A DNA stretch of 64,000 nucleotides, taken from assembly GCF_900114345.1 (NCBI RefSeq), contig NZ_FOZJ01000003.1, positions 310,001-374,000 of the forward strand. The letters are read 5' to 3'. A model generated the notes under the pieces. The model was not told where the DNA came from. It did no database searches and saw nothing but the letters and a program-made list of their open reading frames with translations. Both the position numbers and the translations under genes were made by a program. Shown piece by piece: positions 42,135 to 50,693 of the stretch. How positions within the stretch are numbered: the stretch's first letter is position 1; the number at the start of each line of letters is the position of its first letter. This DNA comes from Microbacterium sp. cf046. GTDB taxonomy: Bacteria > Actinomycetota > Actinomycetes > Actinomycetales > Microbacteriaceae.

Positions 42135-44006
42135 TCATCGAGCATCACGGCCGTGGTAGTACTCGACAAAGGTGCGGTGGCCGAGGCGATACACCTCGTT
42201 TCCGAACTCCGTGTCCTGTGTGATGTACGGTGCGGCCGTCTTAAGGGCACGCCTAATGTCGGGGTCTCTCAAGGTGACTCCAGCCACAGCTGATCCGGCG
42301 ACCTCCCAGATACGGCCAGTGCGCGGGAATCCGTTTCCCCGGGCGTATGCAAGGGCGTGGAGGAGGTGCTCGGTGTTCGGTTCGGTTCGTTGCAGCCGGC
42401 TCACGGTCTTCTCGAAGATGCCCGTGTGAGTGGGGGTCAGCAGCATGGCGAGAGCTGTCTTGGTTGCCGTCCATCCTGGGTCCGCGATGATCTCTTCCAC
42501 AGCGACGCGCGCGTACAGGAACGTGGTTGCCTTCTCGGCGATAGTGTCGGCGAGCTCGCGCACCTGGTCGTCGGGTCGCTCGCCCATGGCACGCTGTAAA
42601 CGGCGCCGGACATAGTTGCGGAAACTTGGCTTACTGGCATCGACTGTGAGCATCTCATCAGGAACGAGAGCGTCCGTGAGCGCGTGGTCGAGCGGAATCG
42701 GGTTGTCCGGTGTCTCAGTGAGCGACCGGCGTGTGCCGACGAGGACGCGGCACCCGGGTTGCTCCGCGATCTGGTGCATGAGGCGGGCGAGACGAATCGG
42801 GTCGCGCGACTCGTCGAGCGCGTCAGCTAAGACCAGCCGGGGTCCGCTCGCCTTCTGATACCTGCCAATAAGATCCTCGCTGGATTGGACGTTGTCGAAG
42901 CCTTCTTGGCTGGCGGCCTCGGCGACCACCTCGTCGATCGTACGGTTGCTCAAGTGCAGGGTGGCGGTGAAGCTCGTGTTTGTGGGCACTGTGTCGGTGG
43001 GAATGTCGACGCCCAATTGCGACAATGCAACGACGAGCTCAGGTGACGTGGATGCGAGCACCATCCCTAACAGGGCGGACTTGCCTGACCCGGCTGGGCC
43101 GGTAACTGTCAGCATCTGAATCTCGGATTCCACTTCGTCCATCCATCGCGCGATTCGTGTGCGTTCGGGTATTCGGCCCGTGAACTCCCAGTCCAGCTGA
43201 TTGAGTCCCACGCTTGCCGCTTTCGCGTAGAAGTGATTGCGAATGACGTCGGGTGAGGCTGCCAGGACCTCAACGAGTTCTTTTACATCCGAACGCAGGC
43301 CGACGAGCGGCGCGTGATCTCGGCGTGGCCAGACCGCGGCATGAGCACGAATCGAGGTATGCAGGTGCGCGCCGCCACTAGTTTGCTGCTCCTCGTCGAG
43401 GGCGTCGCCGATGCGACGAAGTAGCTCAAGCAGATCGACCTGCGCGTCGTTCTGCCCATACTCGTCCAGGAACTGCGCGAAGAGGATCGGAAACCTCCCT
43501 GCAAAGGCGGACCCGACCTCGGTCGACGTCGCGACGATGGCGGTGTCGCGCCTTTTCCCCTGCGTTGCATGCCAGATCTGTTCGGCACCCGCGACGGACT
43601 GGCATGTGTCGAGGATCAATAGCAACCAGTCAGCATGGCCGTCTGCCGGAGGCGCCGACTGCCGAGCGGCGACGACCGCGGCCAGCTTCTCGAAGGTAAG
43701 TGACGTGAGCTCAGATAATTGTGGTCCACTTTCAGGAAACGCCACGGCGTAACTGTTGCCGAGCATCTCGGCGTGCCCGCCCCAGTAGACCAGCAACGGT
43801 CCATCGCGATGAGATGCCAGCTCGATGAGCCAATTCGGATGATCCACGAAGGTTGCTCGCGCGCTGTCGTCACGCGCAGTCACGCCCGAGATGCGCGTCA
43901 GGGCTTGTGAGACGACTCTGGAGCCATCCTCGACTTCCGGCACATCCCACCAGCTGGACTTTGGGTACGTGTGGTGGGCGACGATGCGAGCCTCGAGGCT
44001 AGGCAT
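42135..44006 (-). CDS. Caspase-like peptidase fused to STAND/NACHT-type NTPase
   Basis: A 623-aa two-domain protein. Residues 1-220 form a caspase-like (peptidase C14/CHAT clan) domain: catalytic His78 in LLVYWGGHAE and Cys135 in LLILDTCQSVAG. Residues 275-480 form a P-loop NTPase: Walker A GPAGSGKS (303-310), Walker B LVLADALDES (391-400) and a sensor-like VLVGTRRSL. The helical C-terminus ends EFGNEVYRLGHRTFVEYYHG. In known STAND proteins of this layout a repeat sensor usually follows on the same chain; here there is none, and WD40 proteins are separate. ATG 44006 overlaps the lipase stop by 8 bp, whereas the longer open frame has no domain support. Likely an effector activated by NTP-driven assembly. 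Confidence 0.88.
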   Translation of the reverse strand: MPSLEARIVAHHTYPKSSWWDVPEVEDGSRVVSQALTRISGVTARDDSARATFVDHPNWLIELASHRDGPLLVYWGGHAEMLGNSYAVAFPESGPQLSELTSLTFEKLAAVVAARQSAPPADGHADWLLLILDTCQSVAGAEQIWHATQGKRRDTAIVATSTEVGSAFAGRFPILFAQFLDEYGQNDAQVDLLELLRRIGDALDEEQQTSGGAHLHTSIRAHAAVWPRRDHAPLVGLRSDVKELVEVLAASPDVIRNHFYAKAASVGLNQLDWEFTGRIPERTRIARWMDEVESEIQMLTVTGPAGSGKSALLGMVLASTSPELVVALSQLGVDIPTDTVPTNTSFTATLHLSNRTIDEVVAEAASQEGFDNVQSSEDLIGRYQKASGPRLVLADALDESRDPIRLARLMHQIAEQPGCRVLVGTRRSLTETPDNPIPLDHALTDALVPDEMLTVDASKPSFRNYVRRRLQRAMGERPDDQVRELADTIAEKATTFLYARVAVEEIIADPGWTATKTALAMLLTPTHTGIFEKTVSRLQRTEPNTEHLLHALAYARGNGFPRTGRIWEVAGSAVAGVTLRDPDIRRALKTAAPYITQDTEFGNEVYRLGHRTFVEYYHGRDAR

Positions 44007-45402
44007 CCGCAGCCACCCAAAGTAGGTCCGCCACCGGCGAGGCGCCGCCTCCTGACACCAGCACGCGGTGGATTCCTGGCGCGAGCCCCGGGTGGGATGC
44101 CTCGAGCCAGCCATCCCCGACCACTTGTGCGCCTTGCCACGACGTGCGTTGGCCAGTTGCGGTGTTCTCAGACTCGACTGTGAGGTAGTGACTGTCTGCG
44201 ACGCAATCCAGTCCATCATCGTCGCTCACGAGCCGGGCGGCGCGTACGGTGACTGGGTGGCCCGGCTGTGCCACATCCGGAGTTCTCAACGATACGTGCG
44301 ACGTGCCGAGCGGAGGGCGGGCGTCTCGACGGAGCAGCTTGTCGTGCACGAAGGCGAACGATTCGGCCGTCGCGATGAGGGCGGGATGCGTCTGAGTCAC
44401 AGGAGTCGACGAGTAGCCAGTCCATCCAGGCCCGGCTGCACCGCGATAAACCGTACCGTCCCCAGCATGATCATGGCCGAGAAGATGCTCATGGAACGTT
44501 GCTTCGCCAGCGTCTATCGTCACCGACTGCAGCGTTGGCTGATTCACTCCGACAGCGCTTCGCCACTGCGCATCACCCGGACCGGAGGCAAGGTCAAGCA
44601 GCTCCCAGCGTTCCCTAGCCGCGACGGCCGCGTCAGCCCGTCCTCCGAGTGTGGCGAGATCGGAAGGAGCGAGAGTTCGCACGTCTTCACCGTTAGTTAC
44701 GCACCTGTACTGCGGCAACAAGTCGTGAAGCCCGGGGCTGCTCACTGCGAATGCCTGGAGCTTCCTCGCGTTGAGGCCTGGAAGGGGCGCACCCTTGCCG
44801 GTCGTCAGGAGTCGTAGCGCCTTCGCTGATCCGTAAAAGGGTGTGCCAAGTGTGAGAACATTCAGTGGAATCTGGTCGAGTCCGTGAAGCTTCTGCGCCG
44901 CCCGAGTGACGAGGCCGCCCATCGAGTGAGCGACGACGGTCAATGAGACTGCGGACGAATCGCCCAGCTTTTCTTCCATTACTACTTCGCGCCATCGCTC
45001 CCAGTGGTCGACAGCGGCCCTCGCGAGTCGCCCGCCATTCGACGCCACCGACAGGCGCCAGTCATACGGGAACTCGATCACCGCTCGGGGATCGATGGCC
45101 GTGTCACGTACCTTTGCGGCGAGCCCGCTATAGCTTTCAGCGCCTTTGAACCACCCGATAATCCCGGGGTAGCGCACGAGTCGGGTTGCTTTTACGCCCC
45201 TGGTACCCGCGAGATCCTCATCTGTGACGCGGAGTCGGTCGAGGAGGTCGCCGAAATATGCCGAGATCGCATCGGCAGGCTGAAGGCCCCAGATCTGGTG
45301 CCCATCCCCGTCGACGAGTTCACTCCCCATAATGCCGGGCACGATCACTATCGCATCCAGGACGGACGCTTGTGGCTTCTTCGATCGATCGATGTCACTC
45401 AT
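43999..45402 (-). CDS. LCAT-like lipase/acyltransferase (alpha/beta hydrolase)
   Basis: A 467-aa alpha/beta hydrolase resembling lecithin:cholesterol acyltransferase-type enzymes. VIVPGIMGSELVD (residues 19-31) is the oxyanion-hole region, FPYDWRLS the conserved substrate block, and AHSMGGLV the nucleophile elbow with Ser160. The catalytic histidine may lie in EHLLGHDHAGDG. A C-terminal beta-rich domain of about 90 residues (from around SHVSLRTPDV) is unrecognised. No signal peptide, so it would act on cytosolic-face membrane lipids. It begins 8 bp after the WD40 B stop, with AGGAG overlapping that stop, and overlaps the caspase/NTPase gene. A membrane-damaging effector role is inference. Confidence 0.85.
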   Translation of the reverse strand: MSDIDRSKKPQASVLDAIVIVPGIMGSELVDGDGHQIWGLQPADAISAYFGDLLDRLRVTDEDLAGTRGVKATRLVRYPGIIGWFKGAESYSGLAAKVRDTAIDPRAVIEFPYDWRLSVASNGGRLARAAVDHWERWREVVMEEKLGDSSAVSLTVVAHSMGGLVTRAAQKLHGLDQIPLNVLTLGTPFYGSAKALRLLTTGKGAPLPGLNARKLQAFAVSSPGLHDLLPQYRCVTNGEDVRTLAPSDLATLGGRADAAVAARERWELLDLASGPGDAQWRSAVGVNQPTLQSVTIDAGEATFHEHLLGHDHAGDGTVYRGAAGPGWTGYSSTPVTQTHPALIATAESFAFVHDKLLRRDARPPLGTSHVSLRTPDVAQPGHPVTVRAARLVSDDDGLDCVADSHYLTVESENTATGQRTSWQGAQVVGDGWLEASHPGLAPGIHRVLVSGGGASPVADLLWVAADA

Positions 45403-45410
45403 CGGAACTC

Positions 45411-47732
45411 CTATTCGAGATTGGCGAGCGATAGTGCGATCACCCCGTCGGAGCAGGCCACGAACAGCGACGCGCCGATTGTGACGAGACTGTGAGGGAT
45501 TGACGGCGAGATTGCGAACTGCTCTACTTGTCGACCCGTTCCCGGGTCCCACAGGCGAACTGTGCGGTCTTCGCTCGTGGTGGCGAGGAGGGTGGTGCCG
45601 CCGCGCAGGGGGACGGCGCAGCATCCTCCCACGGAGCTGGTATGGCCGGTTAGGGGAGCGCGATACGGGGTGCCGGTCACCGGATCCCACAGGCGCACGG
45701 TCCGGTCCCAGCTGGTGGTGGCCAAGAGAGTGGTTCCGTCAGTGAGGGGGACGGCGCAACATGCCCTCACCGCGAGGGTGTGTCCCTTAAGGGCGTTACG
45801 GTGGAGCGTCCCGGTTGTCAGATCCCATAACCGGGCCGTCGTGTCGGTACTGACGGTGGCCAGCATGGCGGTGCCGTCGCGGAGTGGGATGGCGCAGCAT
45901 CCGGTCACCTGGGAAGTGTGGCCTATGAGAGGGTCGCCGTGCGGGGCGCCGGTGACTGGGTCCCATAGTCGGAGCGTGCCGTCCCAGCTGGTAGTTGCCA
46001 GAAGGGTTGTTCCCTCGGAGGGGCATATGGCGCAGCAACCGCTTACCCCGAGGGCGTGGCCTATGAGAGGGTCGCCGTGGGGGGCGCCGGTGGCTGGGTC
46101 CCACAGTCGCACGGTGTGATCCTCGCTGGTGGTGCTGAGGAGGGTGGTGCCATCGGCGAGAAGGATCACGCAGCATGCTCTCACGGTGTCGGTGTGGCCG
46201 GTGAGCGGGTGGCCGTGGGGGGCGCCGGTGGCTGGGTCCCACAGTCGCACGGTGTGGTCCTCGCTAGTGGTGGCCAGGAGGGTAGCGCCGTCAGGAATGG
46301 GCACCGCGCAGCACGCCGTCACTGGGCCGGTATGGACTACAAGAGGTTCGCCGCGGCGGGAGGTTTCGAATGCCGGGTTCCATAGTCGGATTGTTCCGTC
46401 CGAGCCGCCGGTCGCGAGAAGGGTGGTGCCGTCAGGCAGTGGGATGGCGCAACATCCGGTCACCCCTTGAGTGTGCCCAGTGAGAGGATCGCCGTGGGGC
46501 ATGCCGGTGGCAGGCTCCCATAGGCGCACGGTGGTGTCCTCACTGATGGTGGCGAGCAGGGAGGTGCCATCCAGGAGGGGGACGGCACAGCATCGCCATA
46601 CAAAACTGGTGTGGCCGGTGAGGGGGGCGCCGTACGGCGCACCCGTGGCTGGATCCCACAGCCGCACGGTTCCATCCTCGCTCGTGGAGGCCAGGAGTGT
46701 AGTCCCGTCGGGGAGAGGAACGGCGCAACATCCATGAACGGCGCGGCTGTGACCGTTGAGCGGATGGCCGTGGGGTGCGCCTGTGGTGGGGTCCCACAGT
46801 CGCACGGTGCGGTCGGAGCTCACGGTGGCAAGCAGCGTACGGCCGTCAGGGATAGGGATGATGCAGCAACCGTTCACCGGTGCGGTGTGACCGGCGAGCG
46901 GGTCCCCGTGCGGGGTGCCGGTGACGGGGTCCCACAATCGCGCGGTGCCGTCCAGGCCGGTAGTGGCCAGCAGGGTGGTGCCATCAGAGAGGGGGATGGC
47001 GCAGCATGCGCTCACCGAGCTCGCATGACCGGCGAGGGGTTCGCCGTGCGGGGCACCTGTGGTGGGGTCCCATAGGCGCGCGGTGCCGTCCTGGCTGGTG
47101 GTGCAGAGCAGGGTGCGTCCGCCGGGGAGGGGTACGGCGCAACATCCGGTCGCGAAGTCACTGTGGCCAGTCAGGGGCTCGCCTTGGGGGCTGCCGGTGA
47201 CTGGGTTCCACAGTCGCACGGTACCGTCGCTGATGGTAGTGGCGAGGAGGACGTTGCCTCCAGGCACCGGAATCGCCGCACAACTGGTAGTCCAGACTGA
47301 TCGCGCAATCACCGAGTGCGGCGTCACGGCGGCGAGTGCCGCCCAGCTCAGCTGTGACTGTCGTGCAGCCTCGTCGCGGCGCAGCCGCACCTGCCAGAGC
47401 TCGCGCGAAAGGCATCGCCCAGACGGTTCAACGTCCAGGAGATCAGCCCATCCCACGGCCGTGGCCCACCCGGCAGGGGTCAACTCGCCAGGGTCGACCT
47501 GGTGCCGCGTCACTTCCAGTGACACGGCGTGCGGGTCGAGCCGATCGACGATCTTCGCCGTGAGCTCCGCCCAGAGCTCGGACTCAGCGACATGCGACGC
47601 CGCGTAGTACTCGACGTACTCGCTCGTGGATGCCGCGCTCTCGTCCATAGTGATGAGCAGCGCCCGCGCGACGCTGCGTTCTACCGTGGCAATCTGCGAC
47701 AAAGTCTGAACCACATGTTCCCCCTTGGCCAC
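45411..47732 (-). CDS. WD40-repeat protein B (13 repeats)
   Basis: A 773-aa protein with an N-terminal helical domain (about residues 1-150, ending near LSWAALAAVTPHSVIARSVW) and 13 WD40 units of 46 residues (one of 47) with the same TGxPHGxPLTGH...CCAIPLxDGTTLLATTSxD pattern as protein A. The N-terminal domain differs more from A and C than A and C differ from each other. GTG 47732 is the first start; an ATG 28 codons downstream is possible. It sits immediately upstream of the lipase and caspase/NTPase genes in one unit, so it is the natural sensor partner of those effectors. Confidence 0.88.
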   Translation of the reverse strand: MAKGEHVVQTLSQIATVERSVARALLITMDESAASTSEYVEYYAASHVAESELWAELTAKIVDRLDPHAVSLEVTRHQVDPGELTPAGWATAVGWADLLDVEPSGRCLSRELWQVRLRRDEAARQSQLSWAALAAVTPHSVIARSVWTTSCAAIPVPGGNVLLATTISDGTVRLWNPVTGSPQGEPLTGHSDFATGCCAVPLPGGRTLLCTTSQDGTARLWDPTTGAPHGEPLAGHASSVSACCAIPLSDGTTLLATTGLDGTARLWDPVTGTPHGDPLAGHTAPVNGCCIIPIPDGRTLLATVSSDRTVRLWDPTTGAPHGHPLNGHSRAVHGCCAVPLPDGTTLLASTSEDGTVRLWDPATGAPYGAPLTGHTSFVWRCCAVPLLDGTSLLATISEDTTVRLWEPATGMPHGDPLTGHTQGVTGCCAIPLPDGTTLLATGGSDGTIRLWNPAFETSRRGEPLVVHTGPVTACCAVPIPDGATLLATTSEDHTVRLWDPATGAPHGHPLTGHTDTVRACCVILLADGTTLLSTTSEDHTVRLWDPATGAPHGDPLIGHALGVSGCCAICPSEGTTLLATTSWDGTLRLWDPVTGAPHGDPLIGHTSQVTGCCAIPLRDGTAMLATVSTDTTARLWDLTTGTLHRNALKGHTLAVRACCAVPLTDGTTLLATTSWDRTVRLWDPVTGTPYRAPLTGHTSSVGGCCAVPLRGGTTLLATTSEDRTVRLWDPGTGRQVEQFAISPSIPHSLVTIGASLFVACSDGVIALSLANLE

Positions 47733-47897
47733 TGAAATGCACCGCTATAGTCAGTGCGGCGCCGGCTGGAGTGATGCTGATGATACCGCTCGCTGACGCC
47801 CCGGTCACAGGGCAAGGGAGCAAGAGTCGGTCCACGTGTTGATGCCCCCAGAGTCTCGTCACAACATCACTCTGACCAGTCGGCGCAGCATTGAAGT
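47733..47897. other. Gap between WD40 genes B and C
   Basis: 165 bp; no gene, no clear hairpin. On the minus strand it may hold a weak internal promoter for the WD40 B-lipase-NTPase unit, but I cannot name convincing -35/-10 boxes. Confidence 0.3.
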
Positions 47898-50231
47898 TCA
47901 CTCTCGGAATCCTTCCGGGTGGAGTTTGGCACAAACCCAGTTCGCATCAACTGCGTAGATTGCCCGATCACCGGCCAGTACGAGAGACGCACTGCTCGGT
48001 ACGAACGTCATGCATGACACCGAAGACGTCGGAATCGCGAGGGAGCTGCCGCTCGCGAAGTCCCACACCCGCATCGTGTCATCGCGATCTATCGTGGCAA
48101 CCAGCGGCGTTTGGCCAGGCATCGAAATCACGCAGCAATCCTTCACCCCGCCGGCATGGCCCACCCATGGGTCACAGTGAAGAATGCCCGTGTCAGGATC
48201 ACAGACGCGGACGCTCCCATCGTCACTGCATGTAACTAGGATCGTCGCGCCATCTCCCTGAACGTCCACCGCGCAACACCCGGTCACTGCTCGGGTGTGG
48301 CCCGTCAGGATGCGCACCAGGGGGTCCCGTCGGGAGAAGTCCCAGACCCGGACCCTACCGTCATGACTAGCGGTGGTGACCAGCAGGGCGGTCCCGTCTT
48401 TGCGCGGGATGGCACAGCACTTCGTCACGGGGCGCGGGCCATCAAAGGGGTCTCCCAAGGGTTCACAGGTGAGGGGATTCCAGAGCCGAATTGTGCGGTC
48501 GTCGCTCGTAGTGACGAGTGCAGTGCCGCCGCCGGGCTGCGGCAAGGCGCAGCATCCGTTGGCCCGATCCGTATGACCGTCCAGGGGGCCGCCATACTGA
48601 GTACCCGCGACGGGGTCCCATAGTCGCGCCTGGTGGTCCCAGCTCGTAGTGGCGATCAGGGTCGGACCATCGGGAAGCGGCACCGCGCAACATCCGGTCA
48701 CCGGGCCACCGTGAAAGCCGATCGGGTATTGAGGTTCACTTACTTGCGAGACGACGCCGGTTGCATTCCATACGCGAACTGTCATGTCCCAGCTAGTGGT
48801 CGCTATCAAGGCGGTCCCGTCAGCTAGAGGTACCTGGCAGCATGCTGTAACCCTCCCCGTGTGGTAATTCCCGCCGGGAGTCCCGCTCGCTGGGGCTGTC
48901 GAGGGATCCCACAGCCGTGCAGTTCCATCCCGGCTTGTCGTAATGAGCAACTGTGCACCATCCGGCAGTGTCACCGAGCCACACGCGGTCACCGCACCCG
49001 TGTGTCCTTCCAGTGGATTGCCGTAGGGCTCGCAGGTGTTGGGATCCCACAGTTGAATCGAACCGTCCTCGAAGCTTGTGGCAAGTAGGCTCCCGCCGTC
49101 AGGCAGCGAAACCGAGCAGCATGACGTGACCACGTCGGCCTGGGACCGAAGGCGCTCGAGGGGGTATCCGTGGACCGCACCGCTGTCGCCGTTCAGGAGT
49201 GTCGCTCCGCCCCCGTTGGCGACCGCTAGCAGAGTGCGGCCATCGCGAAGGGTGATTGGACAGCATCCCGCCACTGGACCCAACTGATCTGTAAACGGCT
49301 CCGATTGAGCCGCCCAAGTATCTGGGTTCCATAATCGGACGCCATCATGGGCCGAAGTGGCCAGTACACTCGCCCCCCTCAAGGCAAATGGCCAGCAACC
49401 GGTCACCGGTCCGGTATGTCCTGTGAGCGCATCGCCACGTCGTTTCCCCGTCGTCGGGTCCCACAACTGCCCCGTCCCATCGTCGCTGGTCGTTGCCAAC
49501 AGTGCTGTACCGTCCGCGAGGAAGACAACGCAGCATCCCGTGATCCGTTCACGATGAGCGCGGAAGGGTTTGCTAAAGAGGCGGCAAGTGACCGGATCCC
49601 AGAGTCGCACTTCTCCATCGACGCTGGTGGTCGCTAGCAAGCTTGTGCCGTCCTGGAGCGGAACCTCACAGCACGCGGTTACCGCGTATTTGTGACCCAG
49701 CAAGGGCCACCCGTGGAGGCCCCCAGTGGCGGGGTCCCACAAGCGTGCCGTCGAGTCCCAGCTTCCAGTGGCTACCAACCGGGTCCCGTCGGGAAGGGAT
49801 ACGGTGCAGCAGGCGGAAACCACATCCGTATGGCCCGCAAGTGGAACGCTCATCGGAAAGTGCGGCCGCGCCCAAGTTATGGGGGAGTCATTCGTGGGCG
49901 GGTGACCAAGTAGGCGCGCCGCGAGATCCCGCATCACGCGCCGCTCGGACGGTGCCAGCGCCGACAGTCGCGCCGCGTCCCACACCGTCGCCTGAATTGC
50001 AGCGGAGTTCAGGCTCCAGAACCCGCGCCGAGCAACTTCGGCAAAGACGGCATTGACGTTGATGTAGTCGAGGACGTCCGGATTGTCTTCAAGTAGGCCC
50101 CAACCTGGTCCCGCTGCGACATGCTCGGGCAGGTAGTCGCAGAGATATGCCGCGACATTCTCTTGATCCCGCGCCGTTGATCTCGCCTGAGCTAGGAGTT
50201 GGACAGCGATCAATAGCTCGAGGTGGTTCAT
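47898..50231 (-). CDS. WD40-repeat protein C (13 diverged repeats)
   Basis: A 777-aa protein with the same layout as A. The N-terminal domain (residues 1-130) has EVARRGFWSLNSAAIQATVW and RRVMRDLAARLLGHPP, aligning closely with A. About 13 WD40 units follow, but they are much more diverged (44-52 residues, several with altered WD, for example LLNGDSG and VCDPDTG) and retain the Cys-Cys pair in most blades. Codon third positions are visibly less GC-biased than in the core genes, suggesting transfer. ATG 50231 is the first start. It is transcribed in the same direction as the giant-protein operon upstream and WD40 B downstream. Confidence 0.88.
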   Translation of the reverse strand: MNHLELLIAVQLLAQARSTARDQENVAAYLCDYLPEHVAAGPGWGLLEDNPDVLDYINVNAVFAEVARRGFWSLNSAAIQATVWDAARLSALAPSERRVMRDLAARLLGHPPTNDSPITWARPHFPMSVPLAGHTDVVSACCTVSLPDGTRLVATGSWDSTARLWDPATGGLHGWPLLGHKYAVTACCEVPLQDGTSLLATTSVDGEVRLWDPVTCRLFSKPFRAHRERITGCCVVFLADGTALLATTSDDGTGQLWDPTTGKRRGDALTGHTGPVTGCWPFALRGASVLATSAHDGVRLWNPDTWAAQSEPFTDQLGPVAGCCPITLRDGRTLLAVANGGGATLLNGDSGAVHGYPLERLRSQADVVTSCCSVSLPDGGSLLATSFEDGSIQLWDPNTCEPYGNPLEGHTGAVTACGSVTLPDGAQLLITTSRDGTARLWDPSTAPASGTPGGNYHTGRVTACCQVPLADGTALIATTSWDMTVRVWNATGVVSQVSEPQYPIGFHGGPVTGCCAVPLPDGPTLIATTSWDHQARLWDPVAGTQYGGPLDGHTDRANGCCALPQPGGGTALVTTSDDRTIRLWNPLTCEPLGDPFDGPRPVTKCCAIPRKDGTALLVTTASHDGRVRVWDFSRRDPLVRILTGHTRAVTGCCAVDVQGDGATILVTCSDDGSVRVCDPDTGILHCDPWVGHAGGVKDCCVISMPGQTPLVATIDRDDTMRVWDFASGSSLAIPTSSVSCMTFVPSSASLVLAGDRAIYAVDANWVCAKLHPEGFRE

Positions 50232-50693
50232 CGTGCCCTACCAACTGGGGCGTCCGAAAATCGCGCGATTGCTGGGGCGACGGTCGCCAGGCAAGGGTCT
50301 TTTCTTGAGATCCCATCTACACGGGGACCAAGCGGGACCGGCAGGAGGCCGAGAGGAAGCCCTGCCCGGCGTAGCAAGGGCTCGGGGCGAAGGTCGGTAC
50401 AAGAGGTGACGACATCGGTCGTCCGTTCACGTGGTCTCCTCCATGGGCTTTGCTCGGCAGAGCGCCATGGGGCTTGCGAACAGCGTTGTGCTGATCGTGT
50501 GCTGTTCATGGGGCAAGAGGGATTACTTGTCTGCCCACCGAGACAGCGTGACCCGAGTACCGCGCTCACAGGGGTGCTGAACCTCGCGGGCCGCCGGACA
50601 TCCAAGGTTGGTGGATTGTGAGCGTGTCGGCGGCGGCTTCGACCATGGGTTCTCCCCGGTGAACCCACCGGACCTTTCGTCATGGCAGGCTCC
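50232..50693. other. 462-bp intergenic region before WD40 gene C
   Basis: No supported gene. A stem (GGGTTC 50647-50652 with GAACCC 50661-50666) lies 28 bp after the stop of the 584-aa gene on the minus strand and could weakly terminate the upstream operon. An open frame on the minus strand here has shadow-like Arg/Pro/Ser composition and was not accepted. The region probably carries the promoter of the WD40 unit. Confidence 0.4.

Noticed and set aside
44007..44219. N-terminal extension of the caspase/NTPase
   Set aside because: Antisense-like sequence inside the lipase frame; ATG 44006 gives the domain start and an 8-bp overlap typical of this operon.
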